Numbered from the stretch's first letter, positions 33,309 to 45,327 are shown. The stretch: DNA of 64,000 bases from Pleurostoma richardsiae (GCA_030052745.1 JANBVO010000001.1:1984001-2048000), one strand, 5' to 3'. A program made the numbers and translations. The notes: generated by a model from the letters alone, not told the origin.

Positions 33309-35905
33309 TCAGTACCCCCGCGGCGCTGCTCCGCGGTACGAGCCCCCATACGCATTACTGGCATAGCCACCACCACCCCCGTAGCCGCCCTGGCCGTAGC
33401 CGACCTGGGTATACGCGGCACCGTACGGCGCAGGTGACACATACCCGTTCCCACCCATCGGCGGTCGCCCGTAGCCGCCCTGGGGCGAGGCATATCCGCC
33501 ACCGCCACCGCCAGGAGCAAGGCTGTTGCCGAAGCCCTGGCGGCTCTCCAAGCGGCCCAGGGGCGCCGCGCCTGCCACCAGCGGGGTCCGGTCGGCGGCG
33601 ACGCCGGCGGGAGAGTTGGGCGTCAGCGGGCGAGACACGCTGCCATTGGAGGGCACGCGCATGTGGCTGCTGCCGTAGGGATTGGCGGGCTCGGCGGCGA
33701 AGTACCGGTCCGGCGAGGGGTCCCGGGACGCGACGGGGACGGCCCGGGTGTCGACGGACAGGTTGGTCTTGGAGATGGAGAAGGTGTCGGCGCCGTCCGA
33801 CCCCTCGGTAGCAAGCTTGCGGTCAAGCAGGAGCGAGTTGCGAGCGTCCAGGGGCGTGAGCATCTCGGTGTCGCGCTTCATTTTCTCTGTGGGTCGAGCT
33901 GTTAGCCGCCGACAGTCTGTATACTGGGGTACTCCGGTGTCGAGTGAAGACCTACCGAGCTCCTTTCTCCGCTTGCGGTGCGGGTTCTCCTTGCAGCACG
34001 CGATGACGGCGTTCCACACGATGAGGATGGCCAGGATGCCCGTCAGCGCGGACTGCACGGCGATGAGCACCACGCCCGTGACGGTCTGCGTGGTCTGGGC
34101 GATGCCGAACTCCTCGACGAAGACGAAGATGCACACGACCGACAGCACGCGCACGACCTGGATGACGATGTTGATGACGTTGCTGGACTTGCGCTCGTAC
34201 GGCCGGCTCCACAGCAGCAGCACCAGCATGACCGACTCGATGATCATCTGCGCGACCGTCTGCGCCATGCCGTGCCCGTCCGCCGCCGCGAGCACGCAGC
34301 CCTTGGCGAACAGGTACAGGATCGTCGGCACGAACACCCACCAGTAGTCCTTGCGGTACGACTCGTAGAAGAGGCTGTACTTGACCCAGATGTCCTTGTC
34401 GTCGTACAGGCCGCTGGCGTCGCCCTCCGCCCGCTTCAGCTTGTGCGCGACGTGCCAGATCTTGAAGGAGAAGAAGGCGAGCACGCCGGTGAAGAGCGCC
34501 AGCGTCACGCCCGCCAGCGTCTTGGCCGCCCATGAGTCGCCGTGAGTGAACTGGAAGACGCAGTACAGGACCCAGACGCCGTACAGGAGCAGGATGAGCG
34601 TCGTGATGGCCCGCCCGATGGAGCCCCAGTAGTGCTTGCGGAACCCCGTCAGGGACTTGGGGAAGCTGCCGAAGAGCGCCCAGAACTCGAGGATCACCTT
34701 GACGAGCAGGATGCCCACCGCGATGGCGGCGATGGCGATGGCGACGATGAGAAGCACCGTCATGAAGGTGTTGGCAGACGGAATGCTGAGCTGCTCGACG
34801 TAGCCTTGGATGCCGGTCACCGCGGTCCGGACGCTCTGGGTGAAGCTGTCGGGGTCAGTGGTGTTGGTCGAGTCGGTCGCGTTGACGCTGGTCTCGATGT
34901 CTCGAGATGCTAGAGACGCGAAATGATCCATGGCCCTCTTGAACTTGGTAAGCGAGCTGTTTGCGGGTGTTTGGGTTGAGCCATCGGAGAAGACGAGGGT
35001 AGCATTCTGCAGGAACTCGACGCTGTTATCCGTCAGGTTCCCTCCCGTGGCGTTCCGGAAGTCGTCGATGGAGCGCTGCAGCTGCGTCCAGGGGATGAGG
35101 CCGGTCGAGAAAGCGAAGTTCTTGGCGAAGCTGCGGTACACAGGGGGGTAGTTGACGCTCAGCATGCCGTTCATCGCCATACCCTGGAACCACCCAAAGA
35201 CCTCGACGAAGCTCGGGCTGATCGTCCCCATCCCACCAGCCGACGCGCCACCCGCCGCAGCACTCCCACCGGCCACGGCCGCTCCCACAGCGGTGACTCC
35301 TCCCATGACCAGAGCAGCACCTGCGAGAGTCGCGGCCACATACGATACGGCAGGAACGCTGGCCGTCTTGCCGTTTGTGACTTCAGATTGGATGCAGGCC
35401 ACATCCTCGTTTGAGTCTTTCGACTTGAGCTGTAAAGTGGCCATGGCGGCGATGTCGGGGATCTGAAAGGCGATCGATGGGACCAGGTCAGCATATTCGG
35501 CAGGGATTTCCTGGGTTCCCCGAGCCGAGAAGGTACCGGCGGGAACTGCATCATCGTGTCAGCCGGGTACTTCGTCATTTGATTAATGGAGATGCTCATA
35601 CCAGGACAAAGTTGTTGTACGAATGTCGAGGCATCACAGGGGTCGAGAGTGTTGGAATAGACAGAGGCGCCATATGCCGTGACGTTTAGGACCGCCGTCA
35701 CGTTCTGGACCTTGTTGCTCGTCCCCACAACGTCGAAGGTGACTGTCTTATTGTCGTTATTGTAGGTGATGTCAACCCTCTGCACCGTCACGTTGGCATT
35801 GGTGCCACAGTTGGAGAAGCCTGTTGTTTTCAGAATATCCGCCGCCAGAGCACCCCTCATCAGCCCCATGACGACCACAGCCGCGCCCAGCCATTGCCGT
35901 GCCAT
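33309..35905 (-). CDS. TRP-like / flavin-carrier (FLC, Pkd2) membrane protein
   Basis: Three exons, 35905-35537, 35462-33956 and 33886-33309; 817 aa. The second intron (69 nt, branch CTAAC) is a multiple of three without a stop, so unspliced RNA would read through. The protein starts with a signal peptide (MARQWLGAAVVVMGLMRGALA), followed by an ML-like lumenal domain with paired Cys and many N-glycosylation sequons. Then come about nine hydrophobic spans of the fungal TRP/FLC fold (FMTVLLIVAIAIAAIAVGIL, FTGVLAFFSFKIWHV, WVFVPTILYLFAKGCV and others). The C-terminal cytosolic tail is Gly/Tyr-rich. Relatives are yeast FLC1-3 and fission yeast Pkd2, linked to ER/plasma-membrane transport, calcium and wall integrity. 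Exact transport activity cannot be read from sequence. Confidence 0.9.
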
Positions 35906-37979
35906 CTCCAAGCTCCCTCCGAAATGGTCGGTTCTCGAAGCGGATATGTATCGGAAGACAACGTTGCCGTCTTCGGAATTGCAACTTGTGCAACCAGTAT
36001 GTCTCACTGGCCCCGGGCGCTCAAACTCTTCAAAAGGCGCCTGCTACTTATTCCCGTCGTGCCCTTCTGTAATATCGGGTCTTGCTCGTGGGGAATCAGT
36101 CGTTCGGCGTCGTTCCGTTCGGGGCTCGATAGGCAACTCAAGAAGAGGTCGTCAAGACACACGAAGGGATGAAAAAGGACTCGAAACCGGTCGATATCAC
36201 CAACGAAACGAAGAAAGGCTGAAGGCAAGAAGAGAACTAAGACGGGCCGAGGATCAACCTGGAACGAAAGGAAGGGGCAACAAGTTGCCCTGGGGGTTAA
36301 AGGCTCGTCAACGCGGTGATCTCGCCAGCTTGGACAGCGGTTGACAACGAGGACCGGAGAAGGGGATCCCTTCGGACGAGAGAGGATTGAGAGGGAGAGG
36401 GAGGGAGGAAGAGGAGAGAAAGGAAAGGCAAACTAGCGAAATGATAAGAAAGAGAGCGGCCAGAAGAACAAGACTTGGCGCGTAGATGAAACAATGCGGC
36501 CGAGCCCACGATAGTCTAGCGAGCGAGTGGTGGCAGGCGGCTCGCCCAGAGAAGAAGGACGTCAAAGAGAACGGACGCAGTCCAAAGAATGGAAAAGCCC
36601 ACGATGGATCGACTATCGGCGGGAAGGGGAAAGGGAAGGTGGGAGTGACGATGAGGTCTGGGGATAGAGGCCTCTTGCGTGAGAGAGGGAGGGATGGAGG
36701 CGTGCCATTGGAGAATTGGGGGGCAACCCCTTGCGCCGGCTCAGCAGATACGGGGGTTCCTTGGCCACGACGTCTCTCGACGTATCCAGCTCCATAGTCA
36801 ACCGACCACTCAGTCAACAGCAGTGAGCAGACTGACCCCTGTGGTCTGCTCCAGAAGCGGCCCCTGGCAGCCAGATCTGGCCGTTGATGGCGAGCTCCTC
36901 CAGACTCCTGGGGGCGTGGTGCTGGAGATTCTGCATCTGAAACACATCGCGAAGACGGGGCTCAGCTGCAAGCCCCTGCCTCAGGTGGCCCGAACAGGCT
37001 TAGAGCAAGCCCCCAGAATCAGCGGACGTCGAGCGGCCTGCGGACCAAGCCGGACCCATTGGCCCACAGGCCTCAGCGCGACCCTCTAGCCGGACGCCCA
37101 TTCGGGAATCCCAGCTATTTTTGAAACGGCGTCAAAGAAAGCCCAGAAAGGGACGAGCAGAGCTCCAAGCACTGGCACGAGAGCCAATACGCCGTGCTAT
37201 CGACAGAACCAGGCCGAAATAGACGGCAGAGCATTCTTCATCTTCAATAAACCAGACTCCAAAGCTTTCACCGCTCAATAACAAGCTGAGCTGTCAGAGA
37301 ACAGCTGTCATGCTCTTCATTATCCGTGCGAGCCCTCGGTACGGTCAGATCGCCTCCAGGGTCGAGATCAAGCGTAAATCGGCCCAGGTGAGCCCCCTGG
37401 GCAGCTCAATTGCCCCTTTCAGGAATGACCCTGGGCGGCACGACTGCATCAGAATCGTGCACACAGCTCCTGGGACCGAGGTGCCGTTGTCCGCAACTCG
37501 GTCCATGCCGGCGAGCACAGCCACTCCCATGAAACGTCTTTCCGATCTGGCGATGCTTGAGCCATTGCTTCCAGAGAACGGTTCGGCCGTGTTGAAGTCA
37601 ATGCGGTCGGGACTGTGATGCCAAGCATGGAGAGATCTCATTTTACTGCTCTCACTCTGTTCAAGCGCCTACCTAAGGGAGTGATCGACTCGATTTCCTC
37701 CACCTCCCCACTCCCGGATGGTTGCCGCTTGGTGCTTTCCTTTGCTATGTACACTCCAGGCGCTCCCGAGCTAGAGGACCTCCTGGATTCAAAACAGACT
37801 GAGTGGGCACGGGAGGCGGAGGACGTGATCACGAGGCCTGTCCGCGCAAATAAGAGAGTGGGTGAAGTGATGGCCTCGACCCCCTATGGAAAATACTATC
37901 AAACTAACCTTCTACTTATCGGTATGCCAACGTACGTCTTGCAATCTCAGTTGGCACTGATATATATCCTGATACTGCC
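35906..37979. other. TRP gene upstream region
   Basis: About 2.1 kb. From about 36170 to 36700 the plus strand is heavily purine-rich, which means a long CT-rich 5' leader on the transcribed (minus) strand of the TRP-like gene. The right half is the 3' flank of the SDR gene. Short frames at 37345-37641 and 37638-37832 (both -) have no recognisable features. Confidence 0.5.
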
Positions 37980-38855
37980 TCAGACAGGAGGTCCGCCGTC
38001 CGCCGTCCACGCAGCTCCGGTAACACCGCTGCTCTTCCGGCACAATAAGAACAGTATGATCTCTCCCAGCTCCGCAGGATCGAGTGCTCGTCCGAGAGGG
38101 CGCCTCCTCGTCGTGTCTCTCTCTTTTCCAACCAATTCCATGACAGCTCGACGCGCAGGTGTATCAGTAGGACCGCTAATCGGTGTTAAGCAGAGCAAAG
38201 AACAAGCATGAGATGGGGCAGCAGCTCACGGTAGGACGGCGTTGATCCTGACACCATCTGGACCGGCACCTGTTTCCAAGGCCACGCTCTTTACCATGCC
38301 AAGCAGGCCATGTTTGGACGCCGTGTACAGCGAGCTACCTTTGGATCCCCTGAAGGAATGCTCGCTCCCAACGGCGACTATCGAGCCGGGACGATCCATG
38401 ATGCCCGGCTTCAAAGACTCGCCCAATATGTTGAAGAGCCCTCGCAGGTTCACGTCCATCACAAAATCGTACTCATCCTCAGGCATGTCCCAAACATTCC
38501 TGGCCCCGAACTTCCGGCCAGCGACGCCCGCGACGCTGGCAAGACCATCTAGTCGCTGAAAGTGGTTTTTAGCCTTGTGAATGAAGTCCCGAACGGCAGC
38601 GCGATCGGAGACGTCCACGGCACCGATCAGAACCCGAGGCTTGACCGCGGCATCGAAGCCCGAGACAACGTCAGCCAGGGCCTCGCCATCCTTGTCGCTC
38701 ATCCCAACGCTTGCGCCCGATTCGAGCAGCAATTTAGAGGTAGCCAAACCAATGCCTGCGGCTGCAGCTGTTACGATGAAGACCTTCCCGGCAAGAGATG
38801 GCTCAGGCATGTTTGCAAGTAGTTGGCTCTTTAGTTGGCTGAGTTGCTTTGTCAA
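37980..38855 (-). CDS. Short-chain dehydrogenase/reductase
   Basis: Two exons, 38855-38230 and 38175-37980, with a 54-nt intron (GTGAGC...TAG); 273 aa, or 258 aa if the second ATG (38810, MPEPSLAGKVFIVTAA) is used, which suits the fold better. The Rossmann dinucleotide motif reads TAAAAGIG, so the first Gly of the usual TGxxxGIG is Ala. The active site is complete: Ser with x12 before YTASK, and Asn in VNLRG. A C-terminal GPTDTP and the WTADGG ending match classical SDRs. The intron restores the usual NAVLPGPTDTP join. It is divergent from the Zn2Cys6 gene and opens the accessory island. Substrate unknown. Confidence 0.87.
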
Positions 38856-39745
38856 TACGTTTAATATGTTTTTATCACAAAGAGAGTAGGCAGTGAGAGG
38901 AGGGAAGACGACTCTCTTCTGTCTGTCCCAGAGCCATGCCTTTGTTTTATAGTGATCATTTGATCACACCGTGGCTTTTACACTCTCATACCTACGCGCA
39001 TATCGCAACGACATACTGAACGTGTCTTTGATAAAGAGAACTCGTCGGGTTCTCATGATTCTAAGGCATGTATGATTGGATGGAATTGCCGACGGGAGAA
39101 TCCAGGTTCCTAAACAAACCTAGCGCTATCAATTGAGACCCGGAGATAAAAGCGGTATGCCCTTAGACCTTACACAGTATCGACGATTGTTCCATAGGTA
39201 GGTCGTGTGGATGCTGTTGTTTTGCTAATTGGGATTACTATCGTTGGTTGGGGTTGCGTCGGACTACCAGACTGCCACCTACGATGTAGTTCCATCTCAA
39301 CGTCCAGCCTGACGGTATGTATCGGGACTCCCTGAAGAAGAGCGAGGCTTGAATGAAGAGGCCCTAGGTCGGCTCTGCGCTCTTTAGAGATAGTCCCTGG
39401 GCGCAGAATCGAGGCGGACATTTCCACGGGCAGCGGGACCAGAGAAAGAGAGAGAGAGATATACCGTACGATAGGGGGTGCTTCGGAGGAGGAGGGGCTT
39501 GTCCTAAGGAGCGCCGTCTGTAACCGCCATAGCTGCCATCGTCGCATGCGTAACACCGCGACGAAGACGACACGGAGGAAACAGGACTCTTGCATAGTCG
39601 TCCTCGAGACACTGGGTAACTCACTCTCCTGCTTGTATCCCATCGACAAGTCCATATCCAGTACGCCGAAGATTGGAGCCGGCATAAGCACAGTGATTTC
39701 CTACGACTCCTAACATCCGGAGTCAATTTCCGACCGTCGGACGCG
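38856..39745. promoter_or_regulatory. Divergent promoter, SDR / Zn2Cys6 gene
   Basis: An 890-bp interval between divergent starts. It contains TTGCCGA at 39086-39092, a motif repeated in the other two divergent promoters of the island, and GA/CT-rich stretches near 39450. Site function is inferred from recurrence only. Confidence 0.5.
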
Positions 39746-40645
39746 ATGTCAGTGCCCCCTGCTGCCCGGCCACCTCCCCGGACAAAGCGGTCGGTTAACG
39801 GATGCCTCACCTGCCTCCTCTCCAAGGTCAAATGCACCGAGGACCGGCCCCGCTGTCACCAATGCTGCCGGCTGGACAAGGACTGCGTCTGGCGCGGGCC
39901 CCGGGCTCCAGCGCCCAAAAGAAAAGACCGCGGAAACGGCCTGTCCCAGGCCAAGTCCTTGTCTACACTGCGGCCCATCGGACCCAGGGACAGCTCGGCG
40001 CCCAGCTCGACGCCCAGCCCGCCCGGGACGATCGACCCGGCTGTGTGCGTCCTGCTCGAGCAACTGGTCAATGCCAGCTTTTCCCTCCCGGCGCCCTCCC
40101 CTCCCTTGTCGGCGCCACTGACCCCCTCGTCTTCGTCGGTCATGTTCGGTCCGCTGGAGCAGGACGCCCTCTACCACTACGAGACCATCCTCGGAAACTC
40201 GATGCGCAAGACCTTCCTCTGGTCGCCCCACTCCGTCCTGCTCAGGACCGCCTCCGGCCACGGGGACATCATGCACCTGCTGCTTGCGTGGTGCCTCTTC
40301 GACATGAGCTACAGCCACAGCCGCGGGGTCGCCCTGCGGGCCGCGAGAGAGCACTTCCGGGCCAGCACACAGATGTTCGTCGGCGGCCTGCAGGCTGACG
40401 AGAGGCTGCCCGAGACGATGTTCGCTCTGTCCCAGAATTGCCTGGACCAGTTCTACGGCGACGCCTACCCGGCGGAAGAACTGGTCGACGACATCCAGCG
40501 CTCAAAGCCCCTCGAGCTGAACCTGCGCGTGAACGTCGCCCTCGTCCGTGTTAACCAGGCCAGAAGACGCGGCTCACCGAGCTTGGAAGAGCTCCTGCAG
40601 CTACGAGACTATCTGCGGTCGGTCAAACAGGTGCGTGATGTCTGA
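39746..40645 (+). CDS. Zn(II)2Cys6 transcription factor, probably C-terminally truncated
   Basis: 299 aa. The N-terminal zinc cluster CLTCLLSKVKCTEDRPRC is followed by HQC and x6 then C, giving the six Cys of a fungal binuclear cluster with basic linker residues. A Ser/Pro-rich linker follows, then a helical segment (LEQDALYHYETILGNSMRK, IMHLLLAWCLFDMSYSHS) like the start of the fungal-specific regulator domain. Relatives are usually 450-650 aa. Here the frame stops right after LRDYLRSVKQ, beside a GTGCGT that could be a donor, and only 25 bp before the stop codon of the oppositely oriented GH3 pseudogene. I infer loss of the C-terminal regulatory part by rearrangement. It could still act as a short regulator of the island or be non-functional. 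Confidence 0.75.
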   Translation: MSVPPAARPPPRTKRSVNGCLTCLLSKVKCTEDRPRCHQCCRLDKDCVWRGPRAPAPKRKDRGNGLSQAKSLSTLRPIGPRDSSAPSSTPSPPGTIDPAVCVLLEQLVNASFSLPAPSPPLSAPLTPSSSSVMFGPLEQDALYHYETILGNSMRKTFLWSPHSVLLRTASGHGDIMHLLLAWCLFDMSYSHSRGVALRAAREHFRASTQMFVGGLQADERLPETMFALSQNCLDQFYGDAYPAEELVDDIQRSKPLELNLRVNVALVRVNQARRRGSPSLEELLQLRDYLRSVKQVRDV

Positions 40646-40670
40646 TGCTGAGGAACACAGCTCAGTGGGG

Positions 40671-43136
40671 TTACTGGCTGCGTTTGCAATTTATACAGGA
40701 ATACTCGATCGTCTTCAGGAAGGCCGGGTTATCTTCCAGATGAACGGGAAATCTCAGGGGCAGTTTACCGCTGGGGTTGACGTCGCCGAAAAGAACGTCC
40801 GCAATGGCGTTGCCTGCCTCGTTGCCTCCGTACCAAGCCTGGATGATGGCGGGGACTTGGTCTACCCATGGCATCCTAACAGGAGTGCCCGACTGGATCA
40901 CCACTGCTGTGTTCAGGTTTGCGGATGCTACTCGACGGGTAAGTTCATCGCTGAACCCGGGAAGGTCCATATCCTTGCGGTCGAACCCTTCTGACTCCCA
41001 TTTTTCCTACACAGCCGGTCGAAAATCCGTAAGCCAGCTTACACCACTATAGAAAACAAGGCCCTGCGACAGCAGTCTCTTACACTGAGCCCAACACAGA
41101 TGACGACCTGGTCCGCCGCCTTCGCGACCTACAACGCCGCCCGCAGTTCGCGCATTTCCGTTTCGACGTCAATCTTACACGCACAGCCGAGTCTAAACCC
41201 ACCGGCGCCCATGTTCGTAGACCCAAGCGCCGCCTTTGGTCTGCGTAGGGGCGGTGCCGAACTCAACCTTAATCTCGTATGCTCTGCCGGCCTCGAGGAA
41301 GATGGTGCCCTGCTCTTCCCTCGTCCCGGCGCCCCAAAAGCTGTCGCCGGGCGTCTGCCGGGAGGCATTGTCCACGACCATCTTTCCGTCGACGTACAGC
41401 TTGCCGGTGCCGTACACCGGCAACCCGAAATTGTACTCTCCTGTCACGTCGGGCTCGAAGAAGGCCACCAGATCTGCGTAATACAGGAAGTCTGCGATCA
41501 ACTCGTGGCGGTAGTCGGTCAGGTACACCATCGTGTCATCGGTCTCGACTTCGTCGACCAGGCGTCTAGATGCGCTGGTCGGGGGTTCAGTGTAGAACTT
41601 CATCAAGAATCCGGCCTTGCCGCTGGGAGTCCGGAGCAGGCCATTCATGGGTGGCAGTTGCTTGTGGGCATCGGCGCCCTTGGCGTAGGTCAGTGTGCTA
41701 GAGACCTGCCGCTTGATGCCCTCGTACGGGCTGATGGCGTAAGATGGTGTAACGATAGCAGATCCGCCTCCATGGATGACTGCTATCTTAACATTAGGCC
41801 TGATGACGGCGACCTGGGGATTCTTTATTAGATGCGGAAGAGGCTCTACCGGGTTGTGCCGCCATACCTTTTTGTCCTTTTGAAAAGGGAGGATCCGTCC
41901 CTCGTTCTTGAGCAGTACGATAGATGAGGACGCCAGCTTCCTCAGCACGGGCATCGCTGCTGCAACGTCGCCGACCTCGGTCAGGGACATCTCAGGGACA
42001 CCGCTTTCGACGGCGTGTTTGACAAGTCGAAGCACACTGCGGACGCGGGCGTCCACGTCATCTATTGTCACCTTGTTGCATCGGAGGGCCTGTCTGAGGG
42101 CAAATCCCCGCCAAGTCGACGGACCGGGCATCTCCAAGTCCAAACCGGCCTTGATGGCACCGCTGGTGGAGTACGTCCCGAACCTGATTCAAGTTTCAGC
42201 GGCACGATCAAGAAGAGGGTTCATCAAGGCGGTCACGGTGGGAAAACGGTACACTCACCAGTTACTCATGAGCATGCCACGATACCCCCACTCATCGTAA
42301 AGGATCTGTTTCAGCAGCTTGGGATCCTCACTGGCGTGGATCCCGTTCACCTTGTTGTAGGAGGTCATGAGGGCCCACGGATCCGACTCTTGCAGCACGA
42401 TCTGGAAAGGCAGCAAGTAGATCTCCCTCAAGGCCCGCTCGGACACCATGACATTAACCGCCTTTCTCTCGTGCTCCAGGTCGTTGCAGACGAAATGCTT
42501 TATTGTCGCGGCTAAGCTCCTCGACTGCGTCCCGCGGATCTGGGCCGCTGCCAGTGTGCCCGATAACACGGGGTCCTCGCTGTAGCTCTCGAATCCGCGG
42601 CCGCCCAGCGGGGAACGCTGGATGTTCACCGTCGGCCCGAGGAGGATGTGGACGCCTTTGACGCGTGCCTCGTCTCCCATGAGCCGACCCGCCGCCGCTA
42701 CCAGCTCCTGGTCCCACGTGGCGCCGAGAGCGGTACCGCATGGCAAACAAGAAGCCGGCACGGCGTTGAAGTGTTGGACGCCGCGGATTCCATTCGGACC
42801 ATCGCACATGCGAAGGGATGGGATACCGAGTCGGGGAATTGCGGTGGTATGCCAAAAACTGCTCCCTATTGATGTGAGGGGTCAGGCCCTGGTTTGATTT
42901 AGGGGTCGTGATGCGGTTGACGGAGACTGGATCGACTTGCCTGAGAGCAGAGAGATCTTCTCGTTGGTAGTGAGCTGAGATAAGACACTCTCAACATCGA
43001 TGGTTGCCACCTTCTGAGCCGGATACACCGCGTTTCGCCCATTGAGCCCATGATCCGACGGCGGGAAAAGAGGGACTTCAGTGAGATAGAGCAAAGTAGG
43101 GAGTCGTCTCAGAACGAGATCCCGCAAGATCAACAC
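40671..43136 (-). pseudogene. GH3 beta-glucosidase with PA14 insert, degenerate
   Basis: Exon pieces 43136-42937, 42858-42259 and 42183 downwards (with a 54-nt intron at about 41813-41866) recover a fungal GH3 beta-glucosidase of the PA14-containing kind. Clear blocks are [72 protein letters not shown] and the PA14 segment (KAGFLMKFYTEPP to GKLYVDGKMVV). The usual nucleophile motif MSDW reads MSNW (codon AAC, 42261-42263), so the catalytic Asp is gone. Further on, the frame shifts near 41.22 kb, a TAG lies at 41129-41131 in the restored family frame, and the C-terminus stops after DNPAFLK without the fibronectin-III domain. The acid/base block ESEGFDR remains at about 40.98 kb. The start is uncertain; the usual ATG position reads GTG. 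Not expected to be an active enzyme. Confidence 0.85.
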
Positions 43137-43700
43137 ATCACACTCTTTTTACGGGAGGTTTTATCAGGGTGCAGGAAGAAGACATACATAGTCTCATTTG
43201 CCTCGGCCACGTTGGATGGATTCCTGGCCTTCAGCCCCAGCCTGTCGAAGCAGCGTTCGTCGCAATACCATCGCGATAGGGGGCCTCACCTCCTCGGCAA
43301 GCACCTGCGATGGCAACCAGCCTATCGTATAACAGTTGCCCGATCTTGAGCTCCGATTGGTCGATATTTGCCGCGGGAAGCTAAGCAGCCAATCATGAGC
43401 TCCCGATTCTTGAAAGAGGAAAGAGATCAACCAACCCCCGGCTCGTTGTCGAAGCTGAAGAGACGCGGCTATCTGGTGATGCCTCTAGATAGCGATGCAT
43501 GGAGAAGTAGATAGCAACGCGAGTGGATTTCTAAGCTCAGCCTTCGGCCCGGTGAGGAAGCGATGGGCGGACAGAAAGCTTAGCTTGTATTGCAATCCAG
43601 AGAACTTTTCTTCTCTTCATTCGGGGTTAGGGGTGACAATGTCCGAGCTTCATATAGGTGTGGCAATGCAGTCGGCATAGTTTACCCTAATAGTTTCATC
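43137..43700. promoter_or_regulatory. Divergent promoter, GH3 / DHA1 transporter
   Basis: 564 bp between divergent genes. It contains TCGGCAA (reverse of TTGCCGA) at 43294-43300 and TTTGCCGCGG at 43367-43376; the latter's TTGCCGCGG core recurs inverted at 47371-47380 in the M20/ACS promoter. Regulatory meaning is inferred. Confidence 0.5.
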
Positions 43701-45327
43701 ATGGGAAGGACTTCTTGGTTGAGGAACCCGCATCTTCTTGGACTCGATATTATGACCGTCTGTGACCCGTATTCCCATGCCGGTGACGAGCCACAGCGAG
43801 ATATCGTTGTCGACTGGGCCGGCGACAATGACCCTCAAAAGCCTACAAACTGGCCAAGTGCCAAAAAGTGGAGGATCGTCTTCTTCGTATCATTGCTGAC
43901 CTTTATATCGTAAGTGTTAGCTCCAAAGAACAACAACGAGCTCAACAGGACTATCCTATCCTAATCCCTGCCTAGGCCATTTGGATCTTCTATGCTGGCG
44001 CCGAGCATGGAAGTTGTCATGTCAGAGTTCAGATCCAGTAACGCCGACCTCCAGTCATTCACAGTGTCCATCTACGTTCTCGGCTATGCCTTTGGACCGC
44101 TCATCCACGCCCCAGTCAGCGAGCTGTATGGGCGGCAGATCCCGTTCCTGGTCAACTCGGCACTCTTCATCCTCGCCAATGTCGCATGCGCCCTATCCAC
44201 CAATCTTCCAATGCTCATTGTCTTCCGCTTTATCGTTGGCGTGGTGGGATCGTGTCCGTTGGCCCTCGGCCCGGCCAGCATAGCCGATATGTTCAAACAG
44301 CAGCATCGAGGCACGGCTATGGCAATATGGAACCTACCAGTCCTCTTTGCCCCCGCCATCGGTCCGCTCGTGGGAGCATACCTTACCATTGCCGGAGGGT
44401 GGCGATGGAATTGCTGGTTTCTCGCTATTGGAGTGAGTAGGAGACCATCCTGCCAAGCGGCTTGGCCCGTATTAAAGGCTGCGACAGCTATTAACTGCGA
44501 GGAAACTTTAGATGGGGGTACTCTTGATTGCCATGTGCACACTATTCAGCGAGACTCATGCTCCGACTGTGCTTGAACGCAAAGCCTGTGCGCTGCGAAG
44601 GCAGTACCGCAACCCCTCGTTCGTCTCGGCTTTGAGACCTAAAACAACCCGGCGAGCCACCATCACAGGTGCCGCAACCCGACCCTTGAAGCTGCTTCTG
44701 TTATCTCCCATAGTTACGACTCTCTCCCTCTGCTCGGCTGTCAGCTACGGTTTCATATACCTCCTCTTCACAAGCATGACTCAGGCGTTTACCAAGAGAT
44801 ACGGCATACAGGAGCCTGAAGTCGGTCTGACGTATCTGGGATTCGGCATCGGCAATATCGTGGCGAACATTTCTCTCGGCCTCACGGCAGACAGGCTAAT
44901 GAAGAGGCTAGCCAGAGGAGGGGAGATGAAGCCAGAATACCGGCTTCCGCCCCTCATCCCAGGCAGCCTGCTCATGCCGACGGGCCTTCTCATATATGGT
45001 TGGACGCTTCAGTATAATGTCCACTGGATGGTACCCGAGTTTGGCCTGTTCGTCTTTGGACTGGGCACTATCTACATTTCTATGCCGGTTAATACCTACC
45101 TAGTGGATGCGTTTACGGGGCACGCTGCGAGCGCTACGGCGGCAAACACAGTTCTGCGGAGCCTTGGTGGGAGTTTGCTTCCCCTATGTGGCGATAGGAT
45201 GTATGCTGCGACGGGAGACGGATGGGGGAATTCAATCCTCGCTTTTGTTGGCGTGGCTTTCATCCCGGCTGTTTGGTTCATATATAAGAATGGAGAGCGC
45301 CTGAGGAAGCAAGGCAGCCCTCTGTAG
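43701..45327 (+). CDS. MFS drug:H+ antiporter-1 (DHA1) transporter
   Basis: Three exons, 43701-43909, 43976-44432 and 44512-45327; 493 aa, intact. The introns have GTAAGT/GTGAGT donors and TAG acceptors, and the first shows a CTAAT branch. The N-terminus has the cytosolic signature of fungal DHA1 exporters (DWAGDNDPQKPTNWPSAKKW). Twelve spans follow, with the motif A region GPLIHAPVSELYGRQIPF between spans 2 and 3, LPMLIVFRFIVGVVGSCPLA, and a C-terminal half with TYLGFGIGNIVANISLG. Such proteins export toxins, drugs or metabolites across the plasma membrane. An alternative start is the in-frame ATG at 43754. It is divergent from the GH3 pseudogene and convergent with the M20 gene. Confidence 0.9.

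Noticed and set aside
37345-37641. 98-codon minus-strand frame downstream of the SDR gene
   Set aside because: Considered as an SDR-type fragment, but no nucleotide-binding or active-site motif is present.
44433-44511. Possible truncation of the DHA1 transporter at the end of exon 2
   Set aside because: A normal GTGAGT...TAG intron joins LAIG to MGVLLIAM in phase, so the gene is intact.
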